Numbered from the stretch's first letter, positions 7,710 to 17,010 are shown. The stretch: DNA of 30,296 nucleotides from RBC101 sp052387735 (GCA_052387735.1 JBQTIW010000263.1:1-30296); one strand, 5' to 3'. Translations and numbers: made by a program. Notes: a model not told the origin generated them from the sequence alone.

Positions 7710-8267
7710 ATGCCACAGCCACTCGACCTTACGGGACACGGCATGCTTGCGCTCACCCGGGCGTCGCTCAGCACGCTCCGCAGCGCGCTGTTGCGCGACG
7801 GCGGGCCTGACGCCGCGATTTACCTGCAGGAAGCGGGATACGCCGGCGGGGACGCGATGTGGCAGGCATTCAAGCGATGGCTCGGCGAACGCAGCCCGAT
7901 CGCCGCCGAGGATCTGGACGTACAGGCGTTCGAGACGGTGATCTCCGAGTTCCTGCGCGACGCCGGCTGGGGACACCTCATCATCGGCGCGTTAGGCGAC
8001 GTTGTGGCCACGCTCGACTCCGAGGACTGGGGAGAAGCGGACCCCAACAGCGGAATGGACCATCCCTGTTGCCACCTGACCACCGGCATGTTCGCCGACT
8101 TGTTCGGCCGTATCGCCGGGCATCCGGTTGCCGTGCTCGAAGTCGAATGCCGTTCAGCCGGGGCGCCGCGGTGCCGCTTCCTGGTAGGCAGCCCTGAGAT
8201 CGTGGAGCTGATCTATGATGAGATGGGGCGTGGCGTCGCGTACGAAGATGCGGTCGCTTCGTGCTGA
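7710..8267 (+). CDS. V4R-domain (4-vinyl reductase-like) protein
   Basis: The 185-residue product has the V4R pattern in its C-terminal half. H118 and C120-C121 (SGMDHPCCHLTTGMFADLFG), an E-x-C at 145-147 (VLEVECRSAG), and C155 in PRCRFLVGSP together resemble the conserved cysteines of V4R domains, which bind small molecules or metal. V4R domains occur in bacteriochlorophyll BchJ-type proteins, in sensor regulators and as lone proteins. The N-terminal half is helical (LQEAGYAGGDAMWQAFKRWL) and typical of the V4R-associated region. Its ligand is unknown. It starts 11 nt after ligA, and a strong terminator follows, so it ends this transcription unit. Confidence 0.8.
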   Translation: MPQPLDLTGHGMLALTRASLSTLRSALLRDGGPDAAIYLQEAGYAGGDAMWQAFKRWLGERSPIAAEDLDVQAFETVISEFLRDAGWGHLIIGALGDVVATLDSEDWGEADPNSGMDHPCCHLTTGMFADLFGRIAGHPVAVLEVECRSAGAPRCRFLVGSPEIVELIYDEMGRGVAYEDAVASC

Positions 8268-8294
8268 TGCGGTCACGGTAATCTGGTCATGTCG

Positions 8295-8323
8295 GGGCGG
8301 CGCAATGCGCCGCCCTTTGTTTG
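8295..8323 (+). terminator. intrinsic terminator after the V4R gene
   Basis: A perfect 9-bp GC stem GGGCGGCGC / GCGCCGCCC (8295-8303 and 8307-8315) with an AAT loop is followed by TTTGTTTG. It lies 27 nt after the V4R stop. From here to the SusC start (8551) I see no gene, only the SusC leader with the ribosome-binding site GGAGG near 8542-8546. Confidence 0.9.
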
Positions 8324-8550
8324 TGTACGCGTTATGCGTGGCACGCTGCGCACGTCGGATTCTTCTCCGGTGGTAACCCGCGGCTCACCACCCGAGTCCG
8401 CCTCGACGCCACCGGTCACACGATGCTTGCGTGGGACTTTGCCGCGCAGCACGTTGCTCCCGCGGGCTCGGCATCGGCAGCCTCACATCGTGACTCTCCC
8501 GCGTCGCCGTGTGCCATCAATCGCCCGCGACAACTTTCCGCGGAGGTACC

Positions 8551-11500
8551 ATGGCGAAACATCTGTTGATGAGGCTGTTTGCGCTTTCTACCGGCTTGGC
8601 GACAATCGGCGGCACAATGGCGGCACAGTCGACGGGCATCATTCGGGGCACGGTGACCGATTCCGCCTCGCGACGTCCGATCGAGGGCGTGCAAGTGACG
8701 GTAGTGGGCACAATGCTCGGCGCAGTCACCGCGGCGAACGGTGAGTACGTGATCCGCAGTGTGAACGCCGCTTCGCACACGGTGCGGGCGACGCGACTCG
8801 GATTCGCGGCAGCTCAACGGCAAGTGTCGTTGACCGGGGGCGGTGAGACGACCGCCGACTTCGTGATGCGCGCTGCAGCGATCAACCTGTCGCAGGTCGT
8901 CGTCGTTGGGTACGGGACAGCGAGCCGTCGCGAAGTCAGCAACGCGGTAACCACGGTCCGAAGCAACGAGCTCGTCGGCAATCCCGTCGCCAGCGTCGAC
9001 GCCGCGCTGCAGGGCAAGGCTCCCGGACTCCAGGTCGTGCAGAACGCAGGCAATCCGGGCAACGGTATGACGGTCCGCATCCGTGGTTCGTCGTCGCTGT
9101 CCGCCGGGAACCAGCCGCTGTATGTGATCGACGGCGTGCCGATGCTGCGCGAGAACTATTCGCAGATGTCGCTGGGCGGGCAGGACTTGTCGGCGGTGAG
9201 CAGCTTGAGCCCCGACGAGATCGCGTCGATCGACGTGCTGAAGGACGCGTCGGCCTCGGCGATCTACGGGTCGCGGGGCTCGAATGGCGTGGTGCTCATC
9301 ACGACGAAGCGCGGGCAGACAAGCCGGCCGCAGATCACCTTCAGCGGCTACTACGGCTCTCAGAGGGTCTCGAAGAAGGTGAACCTGCTGAACGCGAAGG
9401 AGTACATCGCCTACTTCAACGAAGCGGCGAAGAACGACGGGTACGCCGATGACGAGCTCCCGTTCAGGCCGGGTGTGGATGACAGCGTCGACACCGACTG
9501 GCAGGACGAGGTGCTGCGCACGGCGCCGGTGATGGACCTGTCGCTCGGCGTGAATGGTGGCAGCGATCGCATCACCTATTTCCTGTCGGGCTCCTTCTTC
9601 GATCAGAAGGGCATCATCGTCGGGTCGAAGTACAACCGGATCAACTCGCGCGCGAACCTCGACTTCGCGCCAAACAGCCGGCTGAGCTTCCGCACGTCGA
9701 TCGGCCTGCTGCGCGAGGACAACGACCGCAACGAGAACGACAACACGATCGACGGCGTGACGACGAACGCACTGGCCAACCAGCCGAACGTTCCGGCTCG
9801 CATTCCCAACGGATTCGCCTCCACCGACGATGGCCTGGAGTACACCAACCCGTTGGCCCTCGGCGTCCTGGATGCCGCCGAGTCGCGCACCATGCGCGCG
9901 TTAGGCAATACGGAGATGCAGCTGCGCATTCGTGACGGGCTGCGGCTGAATGCGCGCCTCGGCGCGGACGTGCTGAACCTGCGCGACCTGCGCTGGAACT
10001 CACCCAAGGTGATCGGCACCTATGCGGCGAGCGCCAAGGGCATCGCGCAGCAGGGCAATACGACGGTCTCGCGCTATGTCGCCGAGTCGTTCATCCAGTA
10101 CGACGTGGCGCCCCGGAGCTTCGGACAGCTCTCGTTCGTGGGTGGCGCCAGCGGTGAGTACAACACGTCGGAGCTGGACTTCATTCAAGGCGAGGGCTTC
10201 GCCAGCGAGAAGTTCCGCTACGTGGGCAACGCCGGGAAAGTCACGAGCTACGACGGCGGCCGCACGGATAACAACCTCGTCGGCTTCTTCTCCCGGGGAA
10301 ACTGGTCGCTCAACGACCGGTATTTCGCCAGCGGCAGCGTGCGCGCCGACGGGTCGTCTCGCTTCGGCGAGAACAACCGCTACGGCGTCTTCTTCGCCGG
10401 TTCGGCCGGCTGGGTGGCGAGCGAGGAGAGGTGGCTGTCGTTCCTGCAGAAGGTTGGCGAGGTCAAGTTCCGCGCCAGCTATGGCGAGACCGGCAACCAG
10501 GGCATTCCCGACGATTTCGCCCCGCTGCCGCGCTTTGGTCGCGCCAACTACTCCGACGAGCCGGGCATCTCCCCATCCGCCCTCGGCAATCCCGACCTCA
10601 AGTGGGAAACGACGCGCGAGCTGGATGTCGGCGTCGACATCTCGATGCTGAACGGCCGCGTTGGCCTGGTGGCCGACTACTACACCAAGAAGACCGACGA
10701 TCTGCTCGTCACGCGCCCGATCACGTCGACCAGCGGCTTCACCAGCGTATGGGCCAACATCGGTAACATGGAGAACAAGGGCATCGAGCTGCAGGTGAAC
10801 ACCGAAGTGCTGCGCCCCAGCACCACGACCGACCTGTCGTGGGATGCGGACTTCAACATCGCGTGGAACAAGAACGAGATCACGGCCCTCTACAAGAACG
10901 AACCCTTCAACAGCGGCATCCGGAGCCTCAACCGCGTCGAAGTCGGACAGCCGTTAGGCGCGTTCCACACGCTGCGCTTCAAGAGCGTGGACCCGCAGAC
11001 GGGCAACGCCATCTACGACGATATCAACAAGGACGGCAAGATCACGACCGAGGACCGGACGATCGTGGGGAGCCCGCATCCCGATTACTTCGGCGGGCTG
11101 ACCAATCGGCTGACGTGGAAAGGTCTCGACGTACGCGCGTTCGTGCAGTTCAGTCAAGGCGCGCAGGTCTTCAACGCGATCCGGATCTTCGCCGACGACG
11201 GCGGCTACTACTTCGACAACAAGCTCAAGGACTCGTACGTCAAGCGCTGGCAAAAGCCGGGCGACGTCGCCGAGCAGCCTCGGTTGAGCTATGACGGCAC
11301 GTCGGGCGCACGCGATGTCTCGAGCCGATTTGTCGAGGATGCGTCGTACGTCCGCCTGCAGGAAGTCACCGTTGGATACAAACTGCCGGCGTTGCTGCGA
11401 CGTGGCTCCCGCATACAGGACGCACGGGTGTTCGTGTCCGGTCGCAACCTGCACACCTGGACCAGGTACACGGGCTACAACCCGGACGTGAACAGCAATG

Positions 11501-11589
11501 GCGCAGGGGCGATCATCTCGCTCGGCACCGACTTCTACGCCTATCCGCTGTCCCGCGCGATCACGTTCGGCATCAGCGGCAACTGGTGA
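8551..11589 (+). CDS. SusC/RagA-family TonB-dependent outer-membrane receptor
   Basis: This outer-membrane beta-barrel should import a ligand with TonB energy, working with its SusD partner. The 1012-residue product has a signal peptide (MAKHLLMRLFALSTG to MAAQ). A carboxypeptidase-D-like domain follows (IIRGTVTDSASRRPIEGVQV, about residues 30-115). The SusC-specific link (VVVVGYGTASRREV) and plug domain come next (ALQGKAPGLQVVQNAGNPGN; ASAIYGSRGSNGVVLITTKR), then a long barrel ending in an aromatic residue (ITFGISGNW). The ATG at 8551 follows GCGGAGG; the in-frame ATG at 8509 would precede the signal peptide and is rejected. No glycoside hydrolase lies nearby, so the substrate cannot be assigned. 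The SusD gene starts 31 nt downstream. Confidence 0.95.
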   Translation: MAKHLLMRLFALSTGLATIGGTMAAQSTGIIRGTVTDSASRRPIEGVQVTVVGTMLGAVTAANGEYVIRSVNAASHTVRATRLGFAAAQRQVSLTGGGETTADFVMRAAAINLSQVVVVGYGTASRREVSNAVTTVRSNELVGNPVASVDAALQGKAPGLQVVQNAGNPGNGMTVRIRGSSSLSAGNQPLYVIDGVPMLRENYSQMSLGGQDLSAVSSLSPDEIASIDVLKDASASAIYGSRGSNGVVLITTKRGQTSRPQITFSGYYGSQRVSKKVNLLNAKEYIAYFNEAAKNDGYADDELPFRPGVDDSVDTDWQDEVLRTAPVMDLSLGVNGGSDRITYFLSGSFFDQKGIIVGSKYNRINSRANLDFAPNSRLSFRTSIGLLREDNDRNENDNTIDGVTTNALANQPNVPARIPNGFASTDDGLEYTNPLALGVLDAAESRTMRALGNTEMQLRIRDGLRLNARLGADVLNLRDLRWNSPKVIGTYAASAKGIAQQGNTTVSRYVAESFIQYDVAPRSFGQLSFVGGASGEYNTSELDFIQGEGFASEKFRYVGNAGKVTSYDGGRTDNNLVGFFSRGNWSLNDRYFASGSVRADGSSRFGENNRYGVFFAGSAGWVASEERWLSFLQKVGEVKFRASYGETGNQGIPDDFAPLPRFGRANYSDEPGISPSALGNPDLKWETTRELDVGVDISMLNGRVGLVADYYTKKTDDLLVTRPITSTSGFTSVWANIGNMENKGIELQVNTEVLRPSTTTDLSWDADFNIAWNKNEITALYKNEPFNSGIRSLNRVEVGQPLGAFHTLRFKSVDPQTGNAIYDDINKDGKITTEDRTIVGSPHPDYFGGLTNRLTWKGLDVRAFVQFSQGAQVFNAIRIFADDGGYYFDNKLKDSYVKRWQKPGDVAEQPRLSYDGTSGARDVSSRFVEDASYVRLQEVTVGYKLPALLRRGSRIQDARVFVSGRNLHTWTRYTGYNPDVNSNGAGAIISLGTDFYAYPLSRAITFGISGNW

Positions 11590-11620
11590 TCACATGACAT
11601 CCGTTCAGAGGATACAGCAG

Positions 11621-12955
11621 ATGCGCACACGCACCCGTCGCTCACTGGCTGCGTTGGCGGTTGTCGCCCTCGCCGCCTGCGATGAAACGCTCACCGTGGA
11701 ACCGGTCAACGAAGTCGAAACAAAGGAAGCGATCATCGACGCTGGCAGCGCGCGCGCGGCCCTGGCCGGCGCCTATGACGCGTTGCAGAGCACCGCGTAC
11801 TATGGCGGTTCGTTCAACTTCTTCACCGAGCTCCCAACCGACAATGCGGAGCACGTCGGGACGTTCACGACCTACGCCGACCTGGACAAGCACGTGACGA
11901 CGGCGGACAACAGCACGATCGAAGGGATCTGGGACAGTATCTACGACGCGATCGGTCGCGCGAACACGATCATCGCGCTCGTCCCGGGCGTGGCGGCACT
12001 CTCGACCGAGGAGAAGAACGACATCATCGGCCAGGCGCACGCGATCCGTGCCCTGTCATATCACAACCTCGTCAAGATCTGGGGCCCCGTGCCGATTCGC
12101 ACGGAGCCCGCCAGCGATCTCGCCGAGCTCTCGAACACGACGCGGGCGCCGGTCGATCAGGTCTACACGCAAGTCCTGGCCGACCTGACCAAGGCGTCAT
12201 CGCTGCTGGACAGCGAAGAGCGCACGCGCAAGGTCTCTCGCGGATTCGTGGATGCGCTGCGCAGTCGGGTGCAGCTGTACCGCGGTGATTACGTCGCAGC
12301 CGAGGCAGCGGCCCAGGCGACGGTAAACCGCGGTTACGAGCTCGCCGAGGCGTTCGAGGATCTGTTCGACGCCGAGGGGAACGAGACGCCCGAAGACATC
12401 TTCCGCACATCGTTCACCGCCACCGAGTTCAATCTGCTCGGCTTCTACTACATGTCGAAGTCGTTCGGCGGTCGCTGGGAGCTCGCACCAACCGCGAATG
12501 CGGTCAGTGCCTTCGAGGCTGCCGATGCACGCCTGGCGTGGACGATTCTCACGGACAGCCGGCGACGAAGGTATGGGCACAAGTTCCCGACCACGGTGGG
12601 CGCGGAGGACATCCACGTCATCCGCTTTGCCGAGGTGCTGCTCAATCTCGCTGAAGCGCAGGCGCGGCAGAACAAGCTGTCGCAGGCCGTCGCTACCTAC
12701 AACCAGCTGCGCGAGCGCGCCCTGCTCGCACCGCATGCGTTAGGCACGAACGTCAAGACGCAGGCGGAAGTGCTGGCGGCAGTCCTGGCCGAGCGCCGGC
12801 GCGAGCTCATGTTCGAAGGCGATCGGTGGCCGGACCTCGTGCGCACAGGGCGCGCGGTGTCTGTCCTCAACATTCTGGCATTCCGCACGTTGTTCCCGAT
12901 CCCCACGAACGAGATCGACGTAGCGCCGAAGATGACGCAGAATCCGGGTTACTAG
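11621..12955 (+). CDS. SusD/RagB-family nutrient-binding lipoprotein
   Basis: The 444-residue product is a lipoprotein (basic start MRTRTRRSLAALAVV, lipobox ALAAC with C20) carried on the cell surface as the lid of the SusC barrel. SusD-like TPR helices are visible: AIGRANTIIALVPG, GQAHAIRALSYHNLVKIWGP (the family's hallmark region), RVQLYRGDYVAAEAAAQATV, and the C-terminal RFAEVLLNLAEAQARQNKLS followed by LAERRRELMFEGDRWPDLVR. At 444 residues it is somewhat shorter than many relatives. I prefer ATG 11621, with AGAGGA 8 nt upstream, over the in-frame ATG at 11594. It converges on the ADOP-like permease gene across an inverted repeat. Confidence 0.93.
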   Translation: MRTRTRRSLAALAVVALAACDETLTVEPVNEVETKEAIIDAGSARAALAGAYDALQSTAYYGGSFNFFTELPTDNAEHVGTFTTYADLDKHVTTADNSTIEGIWDSIYDAIGRANTIIALVPGVAALSTEEKNDIIGQAHAIRALSYHNLVKIWGPVPIRTEPASDLAELSNTTRAPVDQVYTQVLADLTKASSLLDSEERTRKVSRGFVDALRSRVQLYRGDYVAAEAAAQATVNRGYELAEAFEDLFDAEGNETPEDIFRTSFTATEFNLLGFYYMSKSFGGRWELAPTANAVSAFEAADARLAWTILTDSRRRRYGHKFPTTVGAEDIHVIRFAEVLLNLAEAQARQNKLSQAVATYNQLRERALLAPHALGTNVKTQAEVLAAVLAERRRELMFEGDRWPDLVRTGRAVSVLNILAFRTLFPIPTNEIDVAPKMTQNPGY

Positions 12956-13002
12956 GGCAAGCGCGGAAGCGGGCAACGGGCAAGCAGATGCGCGCAGCGC
13001 CA

Positions 13003-13078
13003 AGCGGGTAAGCGGGCAAGCGGGAACACGACTGACACCACGCGGTTGAGGTCGTTCGCCGGTTACCGCTTACCCGCT
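13003..13078. terminator. bidirectional hairpin between convergent susD-like and permease genes
   Basis: AGCGGGTAAGCGG (13003-13015) and CCGCTTACCCGCT (13066-13078) form a perfect 13-bp inverted repeat with a 50-nt loop, midway between two convergent stop codons. The surrounding spacer is made of GCGGGCAA and GCGGGTAA units on the left and their complements on the right. There is no T-tract, so a transcription-blocking role is inferred from position. Confidence 0.6.
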
Positions 13079-13102
13079 GAGCGTACCCGGTTGCCCTGCC
13101 CT

Positions 13103-15604
13103 CTACTCATACCGCAACGCCTGCATCGGATCCACGCGCGACGCCCGCAACGCGGGGACAAAGCCCGCGCCGAACGCGACGAGCGTGAGGCCGAGCGCCG
13201 AGAGGCTGAAGACCACGGGATCGTGTCCCTGCAGGCCATACAGCAGCGAGCTCGCGGCGCGGCCCAGGCCGAACGCTCCCGCCATTCCGACTACTCCTCC
13301 GACCAGCGTGAGCAGGCCCACCTGTCGGAGCACCATCCCGCGCACGTTCGTCCCGCTCGCGCCTAACGCCATTCGAACACCGATCTCGCGCGTGCGTTGG
13401 GCCACCGTGTAGGCCAGCACGCCATACAGGCCGATCGCGGCCAGCAACGTCGCCAGCGCGGCAAATGCCGATGACAACGTGCCGATCATGCGATCCAGGA
13501 AGACGTTCTCGCGCACTTGCTGCGCCATGGTCCGGAGCTCCTCCACAGGCAGATCGGGATCGAGGCCCGCGATGACGCGGGGTATCGCCCGAAGCACCGA
13601 GGGCGAGGCGTCCGGTGCAGCCCGAACGTAGAAAACGAGGCCACCAGCCTCGATCTGGCGATACGGCATGTAGTACACCGGCGGGATCGCGTCCTTCACC
13701 TGGCTGTATGTCGCGTCCTGCACGAGGCCGACGATTTCGATGTCGAGCTTCGTCTGCATGCCACCGCCGTCGGACATGTGTTTGCCGACCGCGTCCCTCC
13801 CCAATCCGAACTTCCTGGCAAACGTCTCGTTCACGATCGCGACTCTGGGTGCACCTTTCGCGTCGGCCTCGGTAAACTCGCGGCCCGCGCGCAGCGGGAC
13901 GCCGAATGTGCTGAAATACTTCGGAGCCACCAGATTGAAGCGTGAGCCGGTGTCGACGTCGGGGCCGGACGCGAAGCCCTCCACCGACACGCTGTTCCCC
14001 CAGTTGTCACCGGCGAGCAGTGGCACTCGTGACGCCGTCACCGACGTCACGCCGGGAATGGCCGCCAGCGCCTCTTCGATGCGACCGAACAGCACCATGC
14101 TCCGCGCGGGTTCGTACCCGTTGAGCACGGGCGACACCGCGAAGGTGACCACGTTGTCGATCGTCACGCCCAGGTCGACGCGGCTCACGTTGTCGAGGCT
14201 CTTGATGAAAAGCCCAGCCGACGTGAGCAGCGCCATGGCCAGGGCGATCTGTACCATCACGAGCGATGTCCTGAACCGCGCTGCGGTCCGGGCTCCCGAC
14301 GGCTGTCCCGAGTTGGCCCTGATGGCCGTGATGAGATCGGGGCGCGTACTGTGCAATGCAGGGAACAGGCCGAAGAGCAGGCCCGTTCCTAACGAGAGCA
14401 CGCCGGCAAACAGCACGACCGGCCAGCGGATCTGGAACTGCAGGACCTGACCTGCATCCGCGGGCAGCAGAGAGGCCATCAGCGCGAGGGTCCAGCGCGC
14501 CACCAGCAGACTCACCGCACCGGCCAGCAGCGCAAGCAGCGCCGACTCGAGGAGCAGTTGTGCGATCACCTGGCGTCGCTGTGCCCCGAGCGACAGGCGC
14601 ACCGCCATCTCCGTGCTCCGGCTGGCACCCCGGGCCAGCAGGAGGTTGGCGATGTTGGCGCACGCGATCAGCAATACGATGCCCGTGACGGCAAAGAGCA
14701 TGAAAATGGGCGTCTTCGCTTCGCGGTGCATGGATGACTGCCCCCGTCGCCCGTCTTCGAGCGTCAACGCCTTGGCCTTGAACCGAACCATCGTCTGTTC
14801 GCTCATCCCTTCCTGCAGCGGCGCTTCGACGTCGGTGATGATGCGTTTGTAGATGAGATTCAGCGCCGTCTTCGCCTGGTCCATCGTCACGCCAGGCTTG
14901 AGGCGGCCGAACAGATACGCCCAGTAGCTGCGCCGGTTCTCGAAGCCCTCGAACGAGGGGGTCACCACGGTGCGCATGCTGATCGGCACGAACACGTCGG
15001 GCGTGTTTCCGAGCGTCGTGCCATCAAAGCCGCGCGGGCCGACTCCCACGATGGTCATCGACTTTCCGTTCACCACGATCTGCTCGTTCAGGACCGCCGG
15101 ATCGGAGCCCAGACGGCTTTCCCAGTACCGGTGGCTCAGCACGGTCACGTAGTGTCCGCCGATGGTCTCGTCGTCGGCGGGGCCGAGCAGCCTGCCTAAC
15201 GTGGGCTGGACCCCGAGCACCGGAAAATAGGATCCCGATACCAGCATCCCTTCGCCGTTGAGGGTCTGCTTGCGGAACGACAGGTTCGTCGAGAACGACA
15301 CGTGCGCCGCGAGCCCGGTGAACACCTGCTGACCCTGCTCCAGATCTCGGAACATCGGGTAGCTGAACACCACGTCGCATTCGCCCGCCTGATTGCAGGA
15401 TTGCGCTCCCGGTTTGGGACCGGGACTCCCCAGGTTCACCAGCTGCGTCGGCTCGACCGCGGGCACCGCACGCAGCAGCATCTGGTCGAACAGCGAGAAG
15501 ATCGCCGCATTCGCACCGATGCCAAGGGCCAGCGAGACAACTGCCACCGTGGTGACGAAGGGCGTGCGGGTCAGTGTGCGAAAGGCAAGATTGATCTGAC
15601 GCAT
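13103..15604 (-). CDS. MacB/FtsX-type ABC permease (ADOP-like)
   Basis: The 833-residue product has the two-half architecture of the large acidobacterial-type permeases. An N-terminal helix (VSLALGIGANAAIFSLFDQM) is followed by a MacB-like periplasmic domain (FDGTTLGNTPDVFVPISM). A first FtsX core comes next (LLIACANIANLLLARGASRS with TEMAVRLSLGAQRRQVIAQL), then a second periplasmic domain, then a second FtsX core (YGVLAYTVAQRTREIGVRMA) ending with ASRVDPMQALRYE. Such proteins usually work with a MacB-like ATPase, which is not in this window, so the substrate is unknown. I chose ATG 15604 (MRQINLAFRTL), the family-typical start, instead of the open extension to 15757. Confidence 0.92.
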   Translation of the reverse strand: MRQINLAFRTLTRTPFVTTVAVVSLALGIGANAAIFSLFDQMLLRAVPAVEPTQLVNLGSPGPKPGAQSCNQAGECDVVFSYPMFRDLEQGQQVFTGLAAHVSFSTNLSFRKQTLNGEGMLVSGSYFPVLGVQPTLGRLLGPADDETIGGHYVTVLSHRYWESRLGSDPAVLNEQIVVNGKSMTIVGVGPRGFDGTTLGNTPDVFVPISMRTVVTPSFEGFENRRSYWAYLFGRLKPGVTMDQAKTALNLIYKRIITDVEAPLQEGMSEQTMVRFKAKALTLEDGRRGQSSMHREAKTPIFMLFAVTGIVLLIACANIANLLLARGASRSTEMAVRLSLGAQRRQVIAQLLLESALLALLAGAVSLLVARWTLALMASLLPADAGQVLQFQIRWPVVLFAGVLSLGTGLLFGLFPALHSTRPDLITAIRANSGQPSGARTAARFRTSLVMVQIALAMALLTSAGLFIKSLDNVSRVDLGVTIDNVVTFAVSPVLNGYEPARSMVLFGRIEEALAAIPGVTSVTASRVPLLAGDNWGNSVSVEGFASGPDVDTGSRFNLVAPKYFSTFGVPLRAGREFTEADAKGAPRVAIVNETFARKFGLGRDAVGKHMSDGGGMQTKLDIEIVGLVQDATYSQVKDAIPPVYYMPYRQIEAGGLVFYVRAAPDASPSVLRAIPRVIAGLDPDLPVEELRTMAQQVRENVFLDRMIGTLSSAFAALATLLAAIGLYGVLAYTVAQRTREIGVRMALGASGTNVRGMVLRQVGLLTLVGGVVGMAGAFGLGRAASSLLYGLQGHDPVVFSLSALGLTLVAFGAGFVPALRASRVDPMQALRYE

Positions 15605-15640
15605 GGGGCAAGCGGGACCGGAGAGCGGGAAAGCGGGCAC
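15605..15640. repeat. degenerate AGCGGG tandem upstream of the permease
   Basis: Immediately upstream of the permease start the plus strand repeats AGCGGG with variable spacers (GCAAGCGGG, GAGAGCGGG, AAAGCGGG). It resembles the repeats at 12961-13022 beyond the other end of the same gene. It would lie in the permease leader. No clear promoter was seen in the 192-nt gap to the formate dehydrogenase operon. Confidence 0.5.
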
Positions 15641-15796
15641 GACGTACAGGCCGTACGACGCGCGACCTCCGAAGGTTTTGACAACGGGTCGGACCGCAGG
15701 GATGCCTGCCAGCACACTCGAACGCGCGGGTAGCCGATGGTACAAGACCTCGCCCACCCGGCAAGATGAGCATGGCGCAGGATGCGTCTCGTATGG

Positions 15797-16156
15797 CTAT
15801 CCGGCGTCTTCTGAAGGCGCTCCCTGCGCAAGCCAGTCGTGGAAGGCCGGCGACTCGCGCACGAGCCTCCACTCCGCCAGGACCGACGCCGCCATTGCCT
15901 GCACGGCGCCACTCGGGGCCTCCGATTCGAGGGCCTCGTTGCCGCCGCGGAGCCAGCGGACGTCGAGCGATCGTTCAAAGAGCCAGTGTTCGAACGCGGC
16001 CGATGCCGGGTCGTCCGCCACCGCTTGCTGCAGGAGTCGCCGCTTGATCGCCAGACCGATGGCGTCCGGCGTGGTATCTCGCTTGCGCCGCCTGCGCCGG
16101 CCGTCAGATGCGTCGATGGTCGCCAACAGTTGGCGACAGAAGGCCGCCGGCTGCAT
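15797..16156 (-). CDS. unknown 119-residue protein, last gene of the fdh operon
   Basis: Its ATG overlaps the TGA of fdhE by one base (TGATG), so it is almost certainly translated with the formate dehydrogenase genes. The sequence is soluble and helical: a basic cluster (GRRRRRKRDTTPDAIGLAIK, about residues 19-38), then RRLLQQAVADDPASAAFEHW, and a C-terminal amphipathic helix (MAASVLAEWRLVRESPAFHD). It has a single cysteine near the N-terminus and no signal peptide or membrane segment. I do not recognise the family. Position suggests a cytoplasmic helper of formate dehydrogenase maturation, but this is inference from context. Confidence 0.75.
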   Translation of the reverse strand: MQPAAFCRQLLATIDASDGRRRRRKRDTTPDAIGLAIKRRLLQQAVADDPASAAFEHWLFERSLDVRWLRGGNEALESEAPSGAVQAMAASVLAEWRLVRESPAFHDWLAQGAPSEDAG

Positions 16157-17010
16157 CAGGCGCTGACCTCGAGTGTGACGCCAATCGGGCGCGCCGGACC
16201 GTTTGGCCGGTGGAATTGCGCCTCCAGCGCGGCGAGGTCGAGTGGCAGGGTCTCGGCGTCCATGCGCAGGAGATCGGCGAACGACAACTCCAGGAGTGTG
16301 GGCACCGACTTCAGGTATCCACGGCACGTCGTGCAGGTATCCACCTTTCGATGGTTTGTCTCCCCACCACAGACCAGGTGCCCGAGATGCTGATGCTGTC
16401 GCTCTCCGCAGAAGATGCACTGCAGCCAAGGCACCGACCAGTCCGCGGCACAGCGGCCGCATCGTAAACGGCGGGCGCGCTCCAGCCCACGGATTTCGGC
16501 GATCACGGGCCACGCACCGCAGAGCGAGCACCAGCCCTCCGACCAGTGCTTGGGCATGTGGTGCTGCCAGGCGTGCAGGCATGCGTTGAGCAACGGCAGC
16601 GATGCCAGGTGCGCGACCGATCGCAGTGGCGCTGCTGAACTGCCAGGGCATGGTTCGGCGATGCGGCCGTCCTGACAGAGCGCCGCGCGTACGAGGTCGA
16701 GCATCACGTGCGACTCCGGCGGTCGCATGCCATGCCCGTCCGCATTGGCGACGTGCAGAAGCCGTTCGACCAGACGGTTCAAGCGCGCGCCGTCGATCGC
16801 GACGTGCGTCCCGTCCAGCAAGGGAGGAACGCGCGGGCCGGCAGGGCTGCGCGTGGATGTCGCCGCTGCTGCGGCCCACCACGGCTGCGGCACCTCGGAC
16901 ATGATCACGTCGATGAGGTGCGACCACAGGAGTGTTTCGGCCGACGGGGCAGCGTTCGGCGCCCCGTGCAGGGTTTCACGCGCACCAGCGCGTCCGAAGG
17001 ACTGGGTCAT
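16156..17010 (-). CDS. fdhE: formate dehydrogenase maturation protein FdhE
   Basis: FdhE is a cytoplasmic rubredoxin-like factor needed for assembly of respiratory formate dehydrogenases. The 284-residue product has the FdhE zinc/iron-binding pairs in order in its second half: CSLC in GWCSLCGAWPVIAEIRGLER, CGRC in RLRCGRCAADWSVPWLQC, CIFC, and CTTC in VDTCTTCRGYLKSVPTLLEL. The characteristic C-terminal DLAALEAQ follows. The ATG at 17010 overlaps the stop codon of the small lipoprotein gene (ATGA). It contains the only TTA leucine codon I found that is not followed by glycine (TTA-CGA at 16465-16467). Confidence 0.93.
   Translation of the reverse strand: MTQSFGRAGARETLHGAPNAAPSAETLLWSHLIDVIMSEVPQPWWAAAAATSTRSPAGPRVPPLLDGTHVAIDGARLNRLVERLLHVANADGHGMRPPESHVMLDLVRAALCQDGRIAEPCPGSSAAPLRSVAHLASLPLLNACLHAWQHHMPKHWSEGWCSLCGAWPVIAEIRGLERARRLRCGRCAADWSVPWLQCIFCGERQHQHLGHLVCGGETNHRKVDTCTTCRGYLKSVPTLLELSFADLLRMDAETLPLDLAALEAQFHRPNGPARPIGVTLEVSA

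Noticed and set aside
16157..16927. Upstream extension of the 119-residue gene through fdhE
   Set aside because: The extension lies in another frame of fdhE; the ATG in the TGATG overlap is the natural start.
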